Assembly: GCF_017313225.1 (NCBI RefSeq)
Contig: NZ_JAFLNE010000003.1
Span: 248,001 to 312,000, forward strand
Direction of reading: 5' to 3'
Length of the DNA stretch: 64,000 nucleotides
From: Allomuricauda sp. CAU 1633
GTDB taxonomy: Bacteria; Bacteroidota; Bacteroidia; Flavobacteriales; Flavobacteriaceae
Shown here: piece after piece, positions 28,783 through 36,839 of the stretch
Numbering within the stretch: position 1 is the stretch's first letter
How the letters are laid out: each line of letters starts with the position of its first letter
Translations under genes and position numbers: made by a program
Notes under the pieces: model-generated
Seen by the model: only the letters and a program-made list of their open reading frames with translations
Database searches by the model: none
Told to the model about the DNA's origin: nothing

Positions 28783-28899
28783 TCCAAAAAATAGGTACAA
28801 AAATGATGAAATTGGGGTTTCTGACTCATTTCAAATCTTGGGTTCAATGGAAAGATTGGTGCTTGGAACACCCTTACTTTTTCATATTAACTTCTACTA

Positions 28900-28955
28900 C
28901 TTCAACCACTTCCGAATCCCCTTTAGCGTCTCCACCAAGCCCCACACTTCCGGTA
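28900..28955 (-). pseudogene. Second decayed copy of the 62-codon gene tail
   Basis: On the minus strand it encodes EVWGLVETLKGIRKWLK and a stop. It matches the 3' end of the intact gene at 29821-29870 in 39 of 50 bases by eye. The remainder of the 28783-29041 gap shows no gene. Confidence 0.6.
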
Positions 28956-29041
28956 TAAAAATTTAAGTGCTATCTTTTAACATTGTTTAGCGCCTAATTG
29001 AGGTGTATCTAGATGTAAAACATAATAAACATACCCAACAT

Positions 29042-29632
29042 TTGAGAAAAGAAACTTTCATATTAATCATAAGCCTCTTTTTATCATTTGTGGTTTATTC
29101 GCAAACTTTCAACGGACAAATAATCGAACTGACAAAAAACAAAGACGAATTAAAAGTTCCTGAATTAGACTATGCGACAATTTACATAGAAACTGAATAT
29201 CAAAAAATTGAGCAAAAAGAAAGTGGAACAATAATTCCATACGAAACCCGAATTGAAAAGAACGGAAATTTTGAAATTGACCTATTTGGTTTGAAAGGAG
29301 AAACCCTGACCATATATTTTAGTTCAAAAGATTACTCTTATACAGTTTTAAAAAATATACCAAAATCAAAATTATCGGATTTTATAAAAATAATACCGAT
29401 TGTAGAAAACATTTGGAAACCGACTTGCGGACACGACTGTTTTACTGTGGATATGAAAAAGACGTATAAGCGAAAAAGAATATCTGTGGACAATGGAAAC
29501 GAGAAAATAGTGTTTCAAAGAAAAATAATTGAACCAAAAATAGACAAAGAGAAAGGGTATTTAATTCCAATTCCATTTATGGATATTTGGCCACCTGACA
29601 AAATATATTTTTATGAGTATGAATTTAAATAA
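29042..29632 (+). CDS. Secreted protein of unknown function
   Basis: About 196 residues, starting at a TTG that gives a standard signal peptide (RKETFILIISLFLSFVVYSQ); a GTG at 29003 would add 13 residues. The mature part begins TFNGQIIELTKNKDELKVPELDYATIYIE, like a small carboxypeptidase-regulatory-type beta domain, then a Lys-rich region with two cysteines (PTCGHDCFTV). The gene is very A+T-rich compared with core genes, has no recognisable family and stands alone, which suggests recent acquisition. Confidence 0.65.
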   Translation: MRKETFILIISLFLSFVVYSQTFNGQIIELTKNKDELKVPELDYATIYIETEYQKIEQKESGTIIPYETRIEKNGNFEIDLFGLKGETLTIYFSSKDYSYTVLKNIPKSKLSDFIKIIPIVENIWKPTCGHDCFTVDMKKTYKRKRISVDNGNEKIVFQRKIIEPKIDKEKGYLIPIPFMDIWPPDKIYFYEYEFK

Positions 29633-29640
29633 AAACGTTA

Positions 29641-29670
29641 GGTAACAATGTGTATAACCCATTGCTGCCA
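29641..29670. repeat. AATG-TATA-CATTG short motif, copy 3
   Basis: AACAATGTGTATAACCCATT followed by GCTGCC, just after the stop of the preceding gene. CAATG and CATTG form inverted ends. Confidence 0.5.
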
Positions 29671-29724
29671 TCCTACTAAATTTCGAATATTTTCATAGAT
29701 TAGACTCCAGAACTAAAATGATCA

Positions 29725-29799
29725 ACCCGTCCTGGCGGCTCAAGCTCTGCCAGAGGTAAAGGCCCACTCTCAGCTTGAGCACGCCCAACCACAACGGGT
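29725..29799. repeat. Imperfect inverted repeat, GC-rich island
   Basis: The arms begin ACCCGT and end GCTCAAGCT on the left, and return as AGCTTGAGC ... ACGGGT on the right, with a 25-base loop. It is clearly more G+C-rich than its surroundings. It could be a structured RNA, a terminator-like element or a mobile-repeat remnant. No T-run follows. Confidence 0.5.
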
Positions 29800-29812
29800 C
29801 ATACACTTACCG

Positions 29813-30001
29813 TTATTCCCTCAACCACTCCCCAATCCCCTTGAGCGCCTCCGCTACGCTTTGCACTTCCCTACGGGAAAAGGTATCTTCCTCCAAATAG
29901 AACAGCATTACCACTCCCAAGTCCAAAATTTTGGCCAGTTCTTCTGGTGAGCCGTAGCTTTCTTTGATAAATGCTTTCAATCCATTTCCTTTTTGTGCCA
30001 T
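29813..30001 (-). CDS. Small 62-residue protein of unknown function
   Basis: An ATG-initiated reading frame encoding an acidic, probably all-helical protein: AFIKESYGSPEELAKILDLG, then VVMLFYLEEDTFSRREVQ, then a helix ending EALKGIGEWLRE. It has no signal peptide. Support that it is a real gene comes from two diverged copies nearby (27345-27450 and 28900-28955), where the amino-acid pattern of the tail is kept. The family is unknown. Confidence 0.55.
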   Translation of the reverse strand: MAQKGNGLKAFIKESYGSPEELAKILDLGVVMLFYLEEDTFSRREVQSVAEALKGIGEWLRE

Positions 30002-30109
30002 GCACCAAAAGTAAATCAGCTCTTGGGATTAAGCGTCATAACAAATTATGACACTATTCATTTTTAGCTTACCTTATTCCGCCGTAAACCATTTTAAAAC
30101 CACACTATC

Positions 30110-30538
30110 ATGAAAAACCTTTCTCTCTCCATTTTTGCTGTATTTTTGCTGCTGGGTTGTGGCCAAAAAACCCAAGAACCAACAAAAGAAGAAGCTGTGG
30201 AAAAGACTGAAATAGTGACCGAAGAGGTTGCCCAACCGCTATTGCGCCATGTAGTGTTGTTCAAATTTAAAGAGACTTCCTCCGAAGCTGAGGTGGAAGA
30301 AGTAAAAGAGGCGTTCAATGCACTGCCTTCCAAAATATCGGAAATCAAAGGCTACGAATGGGGCCTGAACAACAGCCCAGAAAACCTGAACAGAGGACTT
30401 ACCCACTGTTATTTCCTCACCTTTACCAGTGAAGCGGACAGGGATGCGTATCTTATTCACCCAGACCACAAAGCTTTCGGAGAAGTGGCTGGTCCGCATA
30501 TAGGTGATGTGCTTGTAGTGGACTACTGGGCCAATTAG
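30110..30538 (+). CDS. Dabb (stress-responsive A/B barrel) domain lipoprotein
   Basis: A 142-residue protein with a lipoprotein signal (LLLGCGQ, Cys17), a Glu/Lys/Thr-rich spacer to about 45, then a complete Dabb ferredoxin-like domain (RHVVLFKFKETSS, GYEWGLNNSPENLNRGLTHCYFLTF, HPDHKAFGEVAGPHIGDVLVVDYW). The domain usually forms dimers; its ligand or reaction in bacteria is mostly unknown. A broken copy of its 3' end lies 2.1 kb downstream. The next gene begins 15 bases after the stop. Confidence 0.9.
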   Translation: MKNLSLSIFAVFLLLGCGQKTQEPTKEEAVEKTEIVTEEVAQPLLRHVVLFKFKETSSEAEVEEVKEAFNALPSKISEIKGYEWGLNNSPENLNRGLTHCYFLTFTSEADRDAYLIHPDHKAFGEVAGPHIGDVLVVDYWAN

Positions 30539-30553
30539 AACTTTAGTACAACC

Positions 30554-31363
30554 ATGGGATTATTGGAGACCCATCCCAATATCAGCCGATTACTGCTTTT
30601 TGCGGTCTTGGTTGCCATTGCGTTGTTTTTGCCCGATTTTATCCCCTTACCCGAAGGAACTGATCGAGTTTTCCCATTTGTTGGACTGATATTGGTTGTT
30701 CTCGCCAATTGGATTCTTTATAAGACAGAAGGCAAAAATCTGGATGCCCTGGGGTTTAATTTTAAAGGACAAAATCTCAAATATTTACCCATTGGACTTG
30801 TTCTGGGAATTGTGGCCGTTCTTATTGGCTATTATTTAAAATGCCTTCTCACTGGTGATGTCATTCAAACAAACCAGGCCATTTCGTTTGGTGAAATCGC
30901 TAAAGAACTCTATTGGATTTTGCCAACTGCGGCGGTGCAGGAGTTCATCTGCCGGAGTTATGGTTACAAAAAACTGATTTCAATCTACAACTTAAAAATT
31001 GCGAACTTGGTCGCGGTCGTCATATTCATTTCAATGCACAATGTATTTAACATTGGCATCTTTGGAGCTATATTCTATTCCATATCAATCATCATTGGAC
31101 ACTTTGTCTTTGCCAATGCACTTTTACGGTCGGGCACTATTTACTTTGCCATTGGAATTCATTGGGGAAGTAACGTAGCAAACAACAAACTCTTCACCGA
31201 AGACCCGCTGTCCACATCCATTCTATTTCTGGAAAAAGCAGTACAAGAAGAACCGGCAGGATTTAATCCCTTGGGAATTTTACTTTTTATCCTTGCCTTG
31301 AATTTTGGTTTCATTTTATTATGGATAATTCTTAAAAAATGGAAAAGTATTATTACCCCATAG
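30554..31363 (+). CDS. CPBP-family intramembrane protein, degenerate glutamate motif
   Basis: A 269-residue protein with about seven to eight membrane helices. The three CPBP (CAAX protease/bacteriocin-processing) motifs are visible: QEFICR in place of EExxxR, FISMHN for FxxxH, and HWGSNVANN for HxxxN. The first of the paired glutamates is Gln, so proteolytic activity is uncertain. It overlaps the next gene by 25 bases. Confidence 0.82.
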   Translation: MGLLETHPNISRLLLFAVLVAIALFLPDFIPLPEGTDRVFPFVGLILVVLANWILYKTEGKNLDALGFNFKGQNLKYLPIGLVLGIVAVLIGYYLKCLLTGDVIQTNQAISFGEIAKELYWILPTAAVQEFICRSYGYKKLISIYNLKIANLVAVVIFISMHNVFNIGIFGAIFYSISIIIGHFVFANALLRSGTIYFAIGIHWGSNVANNKLFTEDPLSTSILFLEKAVQEEPAGFNPLGILLFILALNFGFILLWIILKKWKSIITP

Positions 31364-31959
31364 TGAGTTCCCTGCTTCTGGTGCTCTCCCTTCTTGCCTT
31401 TTCGGATAATCTGTTTTGGGATATAGGCCAGCAAAGCAATAGTGATCCTAAGTTTATCATTCACGGTCTATTTATGCTGGCCTGGTTTATCACCTTTGTG
31501 GTTCAATCCTTTTTTATCTTTAAAAAGAACTATAAAGCCCATATGAAATGGGGAAGGATTGGTTTTCTTATCGCCATTGGTGTTTTCCTCAGCACTGTCT
31601 ATGTTTTTATCGCTGTTTTTAAGGGATGGGATGCCATGCAACCCTTTGTCAGGGCCAATCGGTTTTTTATGTTGAGCTTTGCAGTATTCCTGTTACTGGC
31701 CTATCGTTACCGAAAAACCAAGAACTACCACAAGCGGTTCATCTTTTGGGCCATTGCACTACCTATTGAGCCTATTATCGGAAGGGTCTCAGATCTATTC
31801 CAAATCGAAAATTGGGAGCTTTTTTACATTTTGGTTTGGCATGCCTTTTTTATTTCCTTTTTTATCTATGACTGGAAGACCCTAAAACGAATACATGTTA
31901 TCAGTTGGGTTGGACTTGGCTGGTTCTATGTGGCTTGGGCCATTTCCTTCGTAACTTGA
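31339..31959 (+). CDS. Multi-pass membrane protein of unknown function (DUF2306-like topology)
   Basis: A 206-residue protein with about six membrane helices. It has conserved-looking His residues (FIIHGLFMLAWFITF, AHMKWGRIG, YHKRFIFWA, VWHAFF), a pattern seen in DUF2306/DUF420-like proteins that may bind haem or metal. That resemblance is by eye only. It overlaps the CPBP gene, so the two are translationally coupled. The 170 bases that follow hold no clear gene. Confidence 0.75.
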   Translation: MEKYYYPIVSSLLLVLSLLAFSDNLFWDIGQQSNSDPKFIIHGLFMLAWFITFVVQSFFIFKKNYKAHMKWGRIGFLIAIGVFLSTVYVFIAVFKGWDAMQPFVRANRFFMLSFAVFLLLAYRYRKTKNYHKRFIFWAIALPIEPIIGRVSDLFQIENWELFYILVWHAFFISFFIYDWKTLKRIHVISWVGLGWFYVAWAISFVT

Positions 31960-32129
31960 CATCAAACAGACCCCACCGCCGCCGAATAGGTCAACTTCCA
32001 CCCGCAATTTGATGAAGACCATGGCCTAAACTGGCACATGGTGAGGAAAAGTATGGTCGTAACAAAGTCAACTTTGCGGATAACTGTCCATTTCCTCTTA
32101 TTTTTATAGCGCAAAAGCCCAATTATAGC

Positions 32130-32621
32130 ATGAAGCATACCCCCCAAGACGGTTTTCCGTATTATTATGAATTGGTCCAAGAACAGCAATTGTCGGTACT
32201 TTTTTCAGAATCAAACACCTATGATCTATTGGCTTCGCTTGACGAGGGAAAAGCTGCGTATCGTTATGCTCCAGGCAAATGGAGCATTAAACAAATTGTA
32301 GGGCATATCACCGATCATGAACGCATAAAAATGTTCCGTGCCTTTCAATTAAGTCGAAACGAAGAAGTGCAATTGTGGGGGTATGATCAGGAGGCTTTGG
32401 TCAAAAACAGTCGATTTGATGAACTCACCCTGCAACAATTATTGACGGATTATGTGAATGTGAGGAAGGCCTCCCAAAGTTTTGTAGATACCCTTTCCAT
32501 TGATCAACTGCAACGAAAAAGGTGGGCTAAACACCATGAGGTTCAATTGGAAGACTTCCTAAAGTCGGTGATTGGACATGAAACCCATCATCTTAACATC
32601 ATCAAAGAAAGATATCTGTAA
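32130..32621 (+). CDS. DinB-family protein
   Basis: A 163-residue cytosolic four-helix-bundle protein. The metal-site histidines are visible: GHITDHE at about 65-71 and GHETHH near 151-156. PGKWSIKQIVGHI is the typical DinB-like motif. Members include thiol S-transferases that use bacillithiol or mycothiol and many uncharacterised proteins. The same fold forms the N-terminal part of EgtB, encoded 1.6 kb downstream. A Dabb-tail fossil lies just after it. Confidence 0.9.
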   Translation: MKHTPQDGFPYYYELVQEQQLSVLFSESNTYDLLASLDEGKAAYRYAPGKWSIKQIVGHITDHERIKMFRAFQLSRNEEVQLWGYDQEALVKNSRFDELTLQQLLTDYVNVRKASQSFVDTLSIDQLQRKRWAKHHEVQLEDFLKSVIGHETHHLNIIKERYL

Positions 32622-32667
32622 TACAACCCAACTGTAACAACTCCGAGGTGGCTAATCCAAAAACAGA

Positions 32668-32734
32668 GGGCTTTTGGAGAAGTGCGGGTCTACATATTTC
32701 GGATGAGCTTGTTGTGGATTATTGGACCAACTAA
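32668..32734 (+). pseudogene. Broken copy of the Dabb gene 3' end
   Basis: GGAGAAGTG, then CATAT, GAGCTTGTTGTGGATTATTG and a stop parallel the last 67 bases of the Dabb gene. In one frame it reads HISDELVVDYWTN and a stop, against HIGDVLVVDYWAN. A single-base deletion shifts the frame before CATAT. The 5' part of the gene is absent. Confidence 0.75.
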
Positions 32735-32805
32735 ACCACACACGTTATGATAAACCCTAAGGTGAAATTTGTTACTTTTAATCAACTTTAGTTCAACGTT
32801 TTATC

Positions 32806-33168
32806 ATGAAAACCACACCAGAGCACAATCAGCGAATTGCAAGTATGACCTTTGCATCGGTTTATCCCCATTATGTGACAAAGGTGGAAAAGAAAGACCG
32901 AACAATAGAAGAACTGCACCAAGTGATCACATGGTTGACCGGCTTTACGGAAAAGGACATCCAAAAATTGATTGATGAGAAAGTAACCTTTGAAGCCTTC
33001 TTTGATAAAGCTAACCTAAACCCCAATGCCCACCTCATAAAAGGGGTAATATGTGGCTATCGTATCGAAGAAATCGACAATCCATTGACCCAACAAGTGC
33101 GCTATTTGGACAAATTGGTGGATGAATTGGCCAAAGGCCGGAAAATGGAGAAAATCTTACGGTCTTAG
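32806..33168 (+). CDS. DUF2200 family protein
   Basis: A 120-residue cytosolic protein that matches DUF2200 throughout: [62 protein letters not shown] and a Lys-rich helical end. The family is widespread and has no known function. It lies alone with its own upstream region. Confidence 0.92.
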   Translation: MKTTPEHNQRIASMTFASVYPHYVTKVEKKDRTIEELHQVITWLTGFTEKDIQKLIDEKVTFEAFFDKANLNPNAHLIKGVICGYRIEEIDNPLTQQVRYLDKLVDELAKGRKMEKILRS

Positions 33169-33228
33169 CGAAAACCATTTAACTGTAACATATACTTTCT
33201 TGATTGGTCTTTGTTTAAAACAATTTCC

Positions 33229-34104
33229 ATGATCAAAAAAATTCAGTTTTCGCTCATTACGCTACTTGTTTTTGTAAGCTGTACCTCCCCCACCGAAAAA
33301 CCTGAAAATTCACAACCCGAAAACACAAAGCAAGCTTTGCTCATCGGTACGTTCCACTACCACAATCCAGGTGCGGATGTAGCCAAAACCAAAAGTTTTG
33401 ATGTTCTGAGTGATGCTTCCCAAGTCGAATTGGAAGAGATTTCAGAAAAGATAAAAGCGTACCATCCAGACCAAGTTTTTGTGGAATGGCCTTATGACGA
33501 GCAACAAGAATTGGATTCGCTTTACCAACTCTATTTGGAGGACAACTATTTCACCAATGACAGCCTTTCGGATTTTTACTTAAAAAATGAAATTTTCCAG
33601 TTGGCATTTCGAGTGGCCAAAAAAGTAGGGTTAAAATCGGTACAAGCTGTGGATTATCAAAATACTGATTTTCCTTTTGATAGCTTAATGACAGTAGCGG
33701 CCATGCAAAATCAGACTGACTTACAACAACAGTTTACAGATGGCATTGAACGTTTTACCCAAGAATTTGATGAAAAAATTAAATCGGGAGCCACTTTGCT
33801 GGAGATGACCTATTATCTCAATACCGAAGAACTCCGAAGATTCAGCAATGAATTTCAGACCCAAGTGCCACTCTTGGTGGGCGACCGGAATAATTTTGTA
33901 GGAGCGTATCTTGCTTCGGAATGGTACCGTCGTAATGTCTACATGTGGTCCCTGGCCCAAAAGGCCACCCAACCCGATAATCAAAGGATCATGCTGCTCC
34001 TCGGAGCCAGCCATATTGCAATGATCAAGGATTTTATAGACCAAAATGAGGAATGGACCGCAGTGGAACTAAACGAAATCATGGAAAAGCGGAATAATCC
34101 TTAA
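33229..34104 (+). CDS. DUF5694 family lipoprotein (TraB/GumN-like)
   Basis: A 291-residue exported protein with lipobox VSCT after a basic start MIKKIQ. An in-frame TTG at 33211 would add six residues. The mature domain begins ALLIGTFHYHNPGAD and ends near LLLGASHIAMIKDFI. This paired pattern, with metal-binding-like His residues, is typical of TraB/GumN and DUF5694 proteins. EVEWPYDE-like acidic motifs (FVEWPYDEQQELD) also fit. Activity is unknown; some relatives are metallo-hydrolases. Confidence 0.82.
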   Translation: MIKKIQFSLITLLVFVSCTSPTEKPENSQPENTKQALLIGTFHYHNPGADVAKTKSFDVLSDASQVELEEISEKIKAYHPDQVFVEWPYDEQQELDSLYQLYLEDNYFTNDSLSDFYLKNEIFQLAFRVAKKVGLKSVQAVDYQNTDFPFDSLMTVAAMQNQTDLQQQFTDGIERFTQEFDEKIKSGATLLEMTYYLNTEELRRFSNEFQTQVPLLVGDRNNFVGAYLASEWYRRNVYMWSLAQKATQPDNQRIMLLLGASHIAMIKDFIDQNEEWTAVELNEIMEKRNNP

Positions 34105-34194
34105 CCTTAAGTATCCCAGGTAAGGGTTTCTGCAAAAAATCGACCGAGATAACGACAATTCTATATTCCTTATCTTTAAAGATAAACGTTTGCC

Positions 34195-35355
34195 ATGATC
34201 CTGACCGATTCCCTCTTGGATTTCATTTTGGAAACCCGAGAACATTCCGAAACCATTTGTGAACCCTTGGAAATTGAGGACTATGTGGTACAACCCATTG
34301 TGGATGTAAGTCCACCCAAATGGCATTTGGGGCACACCACATGGTTTTTTGAGGAATTCATTCTAAAGCCCCATGCCAAAGGTTACCAAGAGTTCAATGC
34401 GGATTTCTCCTTTGTTTTCAACAGTTATTATGAGACTGTAGGCAAGCGGGTCGTCCGTTCCGATCGGGGGAATCTATCAAGGCCTTCGGTAAAAAAAGTA
34501 TATGAATACCGGAGCTATGTTACCCAAGCCATTAAGATATTTTTTTCAGAATCGCAGAGCGAAGAACTCCAAGCTGTTTTAGAAATCGGAATACACCATG
34601 AAAAGCAGCATCAAGAACTCTTGTTGACGGACATTAAATATATTTTGGGAAACAACCCGCTTTTGCCTGCCTATTCAAATAGTTTTGTGGACCATCCAAA
34701 GGAAACCCACCAACAGGATTGGATTGCCATGGATGAAGGTATTTATGAGATCGGCCATGCTGCCGACGATTTTTGTTACGACAATGAGCTGGGAAGGCAC
34801 AAAGTCTATCTGCAGCCCTATAAAATTTCCAACAAATTAGTCACTAATGGTGATTTCCAGGAATTTATAGAAGCAGGTGGCTACCAACGTTTTGCTATTT
34901 GGCATGCTGAAGGTTGGGACTGGGTAAATCAAAACCACATCTCCACTCCATTATATTGGCATAAAATTGATGGTGATTGGTGGCACTATACCGCAAAAGG
35001 GCTCCAAAAAGTGGATATGGAAACCCCATTGACCCATATTTCATATTACGAGGCCTTTGCTTATGCCCAATGGAAAGGATGTAGATTACCCACCGAATTT
35101 GAATGGGAGGCGGCCCAACCGTTTTTCCCTTGGGGCAAACGCTGGGAATGGACCGAAAGTGCCTACCTGCCCTACCCCAACTATAAAAAACCAGATGGAG
35201 CTCTTGGGGAATATAATGGCAAATTTATGGTCAGTCAAAAAGTGCTACGGGGTGGTTCCGTGGCAACGCCCATAAGCCATACACGGCATACCTACCGTAA
35301 TTTTTTCCATCCGCAGCTACGCTGGCAGTTTACTGGATTAAGGTTGGCACAATAA
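34195..35355 (+). CDS. egtB: Ergothioneine biosynthesis protein EgtB (sulfoxide synthase)
   Basis: A non-haem iron enzyme that joins hercynine to a thiol (cysteine or gamma-glutamylcysteine) with oxygen. It has 386 residues. The N-terminal DinB-like domain supplies the iron ligands: H47 in WHLGHTTWFFEEF and H135/H139 in HHEKQHQEL. The C-terminal FGE-sulfatase domain follows (GHAADDFCYDNELGRH, KISNKLVTNGDFQEF, CRLPTEFEWEAA, LRGGSVATP, RNFFHPQLRWQFTGLRLA). egtD begins 16 bases after the stop. No egtA or egtC is adjacent, which suits a type that uses cysteine directly, but this is inferred. Confidence 0.95.
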   Translation: MILTDSLLDFILETREHSETICEPLEIEDYVVQPIVDVSPPKWHLGHTTWFFEEFILKPHAKGYQEFNADFSFVFNSYYETVGKRVVRSDRGNLSRPSVKKVYEYRSYVTQAIKIFFSESQSEELQAVLEIGIHHEKQHQELLLTDIKYILGNNPLLPAYSNSFVDHPKETHQQDWIAMDEGIYEIGHAADDFCYDNELGRHKVYLQPYKISNKLVTNGDFQEFIEAGGYQRFAIWHAEGWDWVNQNHISTPLYWHKIDGDWWHYTAKGLQKVDMETPLTHISYYEAFAYAQWKGCRLPTEFEWEAAQPFFPWGKRWEWTESAYLPYPNYKKPDGALGEYNGKFMVSQKVLRGGSVATPISHTRHTYRNFFHPQLRWQFTGLRLAQ

Positions 35356-35371
35356 TCCCGACTCAATAGGT

Positions 35372-36337
35372 ATGCGAAATCAAACCACCACATTTACATC
35401 CATTTTTGAGCAAGAGGTGTACGAAGGCCTTACCGCCCATCCCAAATACCTATCTTCCAAATATTTTTATGACGAGGTAGGCGACAAACTTTTTCAGGAT
35501 ATCATGGCCATGCCGGAATATTACCTTACGGATTGTGAGTTCAATATTCTGGAAGCGAACAAAACAGAAATTGTTGACCTTTTTGTTGACCATGGAGAGC
35601 CTTTCAGTCTGTTCGAACTTGGTGCAGGTGATGGCAAAAAGACCAAGATTTTGTTGCGCCACTTAGTGGAACGGAACATCCAATTTGACTATAGGCCCAT
35701 TGATATCAGTCAGAATGCATTGAACGAGCTTGAAAATGCGCTTTTCAAAGAAATTCCGGAAGTGGATATTAATCCGCTACAGGGCACCTATTTTGATACG
35801 CTTCGCGATATTGGGGAGAGCAATGGAAGAAGAAAAGTGATTCTGTTTCTAGGTTCCAACATTGGCAACCTCTTGCATCTACAAGCGGTGGAGTTTCTCA
35901 AAAACATGAAGGACGCTATCAACCCAGACGACCTTATTTTTATGGGATTCGACCAAAAGAAAAACCCTCAGACCATTTTAGATGCCTATAACGACCAGGC
36001 TGGAATCACCGAAGCATTCAACAAAAACATTTTGACCCGTATCAACAGGGAAATGGGAGCTGATTTTAATCTTGACAACTTTTTACATTGGGAAGTCTAT
36101 GACCCGCAGTCAGGAACAGCCAAAAGTTATTTGGTTTCCAAAGTGGAACAAGTGGCATACATAGAAAGCTTGGACTTGGAAGTTCCCTTTAAACGTTGGG
36201 AGACCATCCATACTGAGATTTCACAAAAATATGATGATACTATAGTGACTTGGTTGGCGGAAGAGGCCGGGCTAGAGATTGCCACCTCCTTTTCGGACAA
36301 GGAGGAAAACTACAAAGATTACGTGTTCACTAAATGA
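35372..36337 (+). CDS. egtD: L-histidine N-alpha-methyltransferase EgtD
   Basis: Trimethylates histidine to hercynine with S-adenosylmethionine, the first step to ergothioneine. It has 321 residues. It shows the EgtD start (PKYLSSKYFYDEVGDKLFQDI, then PEYYLTDCE), the SAM-binding ELGAGDGKKT at 82-91, and FLGSNIGNL. The C-terminus includes the substrate-domain pattern ESLDLEVPF and ETIHTEISQKY. It is in an operon with egtB. Confidence 0.96.
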   Translation: MRNQTTTFTSIFEQEVYEGLTAHPKYLSSKYFYDEVGDKLFQDIMAMPEYYLTDCEFNILEANKTEIVDLFVDHGEPFSLFELGAGDGKKTKILLRHLVERNIQFDYRPIDISQNALNELENALFKEIPEVDINPLQGTYFDTLRDIGESNGRRKVILFLGSNIGNLLHLQAVEFLKNMKDAINPDDLIFMGFDQKKNPQTILDAYNDQAGITEAFNKNILTRINREMGADFNLDNFLHWEVYDPQSGTAKSYLVSKVEQVAYIESLDLEVPFKRWETIHTEISQKYDDTIVTWLAEEAGLEIATSFSDKEENYKDYVFTK

Positions 36338-36388
36338 ACTAAAAAAACCGCCATTGAAGTTGGGGGGCTCCAATGACGATCCTATTTT

Positions 36389-36685
36389 TTATACTTCCAG
36401 AACAGCGTTCTCGGTTCCGGCATAGTCGTTCCATTGAAAACGATCAGCCTCTTCATCGTTGGTGTAGGCACCATCAATCAAGTATCTGAACTCGTATGAA
36501 TTCTCATTGGGAAGCTCAAAGGTTCCCTTGAAGGTTCCATTTTTCAACTTTTTTAAAGTGCTCCCTTTGGGATTCCAATTGTTGAAATCACCCACTACAG
36601 CCACTTTGTCCGCCTCCTCTGCAGGTACTGTAAAAGTCACCTTGCAAACAGGCTTGCTTTTCAGGTATTGCTTCTTTATTGCCAT
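36389..36685 (-). CDS. Small CBM48 (isoamylase early-set / AMPK-type glycogen-binding) protein
   Basis: A 98-residue single-domain protein. The fold motifs are VTFTVPAEEADKVAVVGDFNNW, LKKLKNGTFKGTFELP and YEFRYLIDGAYTNDEEADR, which are characteristic of glycogen-binding modules. There is no catalytic domain and no signal peptide, so it may be an adaptor or carbohydrate sensor in the cytosol. It converges on egtD and has its own promoter region (36686-36839 shows nothing else). Confidence 0.88.
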   Translation of the reverse strand: MAIKKQYLKSKPVCKVTFTVPAEEADKVAVVGDFNNWNPKGSTLKKLKNGTFKGTFELPNENSYEFRYLIDGAYTNDEEADRFQWNDYAGTENAVLEV

Positions 36686-36839
36686 GGTACTAAAATTAAA
36701 TCAAGAACAAAACAATAGATAAAACCGCTTATTTACAATAAGTTAAGTTCGATTTATCAAATTGATAAAATGCTCCTAACAATAGGATTACTTTGGCAAA
36801 ATTAGCAGATTGTTTTTTTCAAAAAATGATTTTGGTCAT

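Noticed and set aside
31960..32129. Open-looking codons VNFHPQFDEDHGLNWHMVRK in the gap before the DinB gene
   Set aside because: The stretch has a stop just before it and no start or family match; it may be a gene fragment, but I cannot support it.
36338..36388. Hairpin between egtD and the CBM48 gene as a terminator
   Set aside because: The stem is short with a mismatch or G-U pair and is not followed by a clear T-run on either strand.
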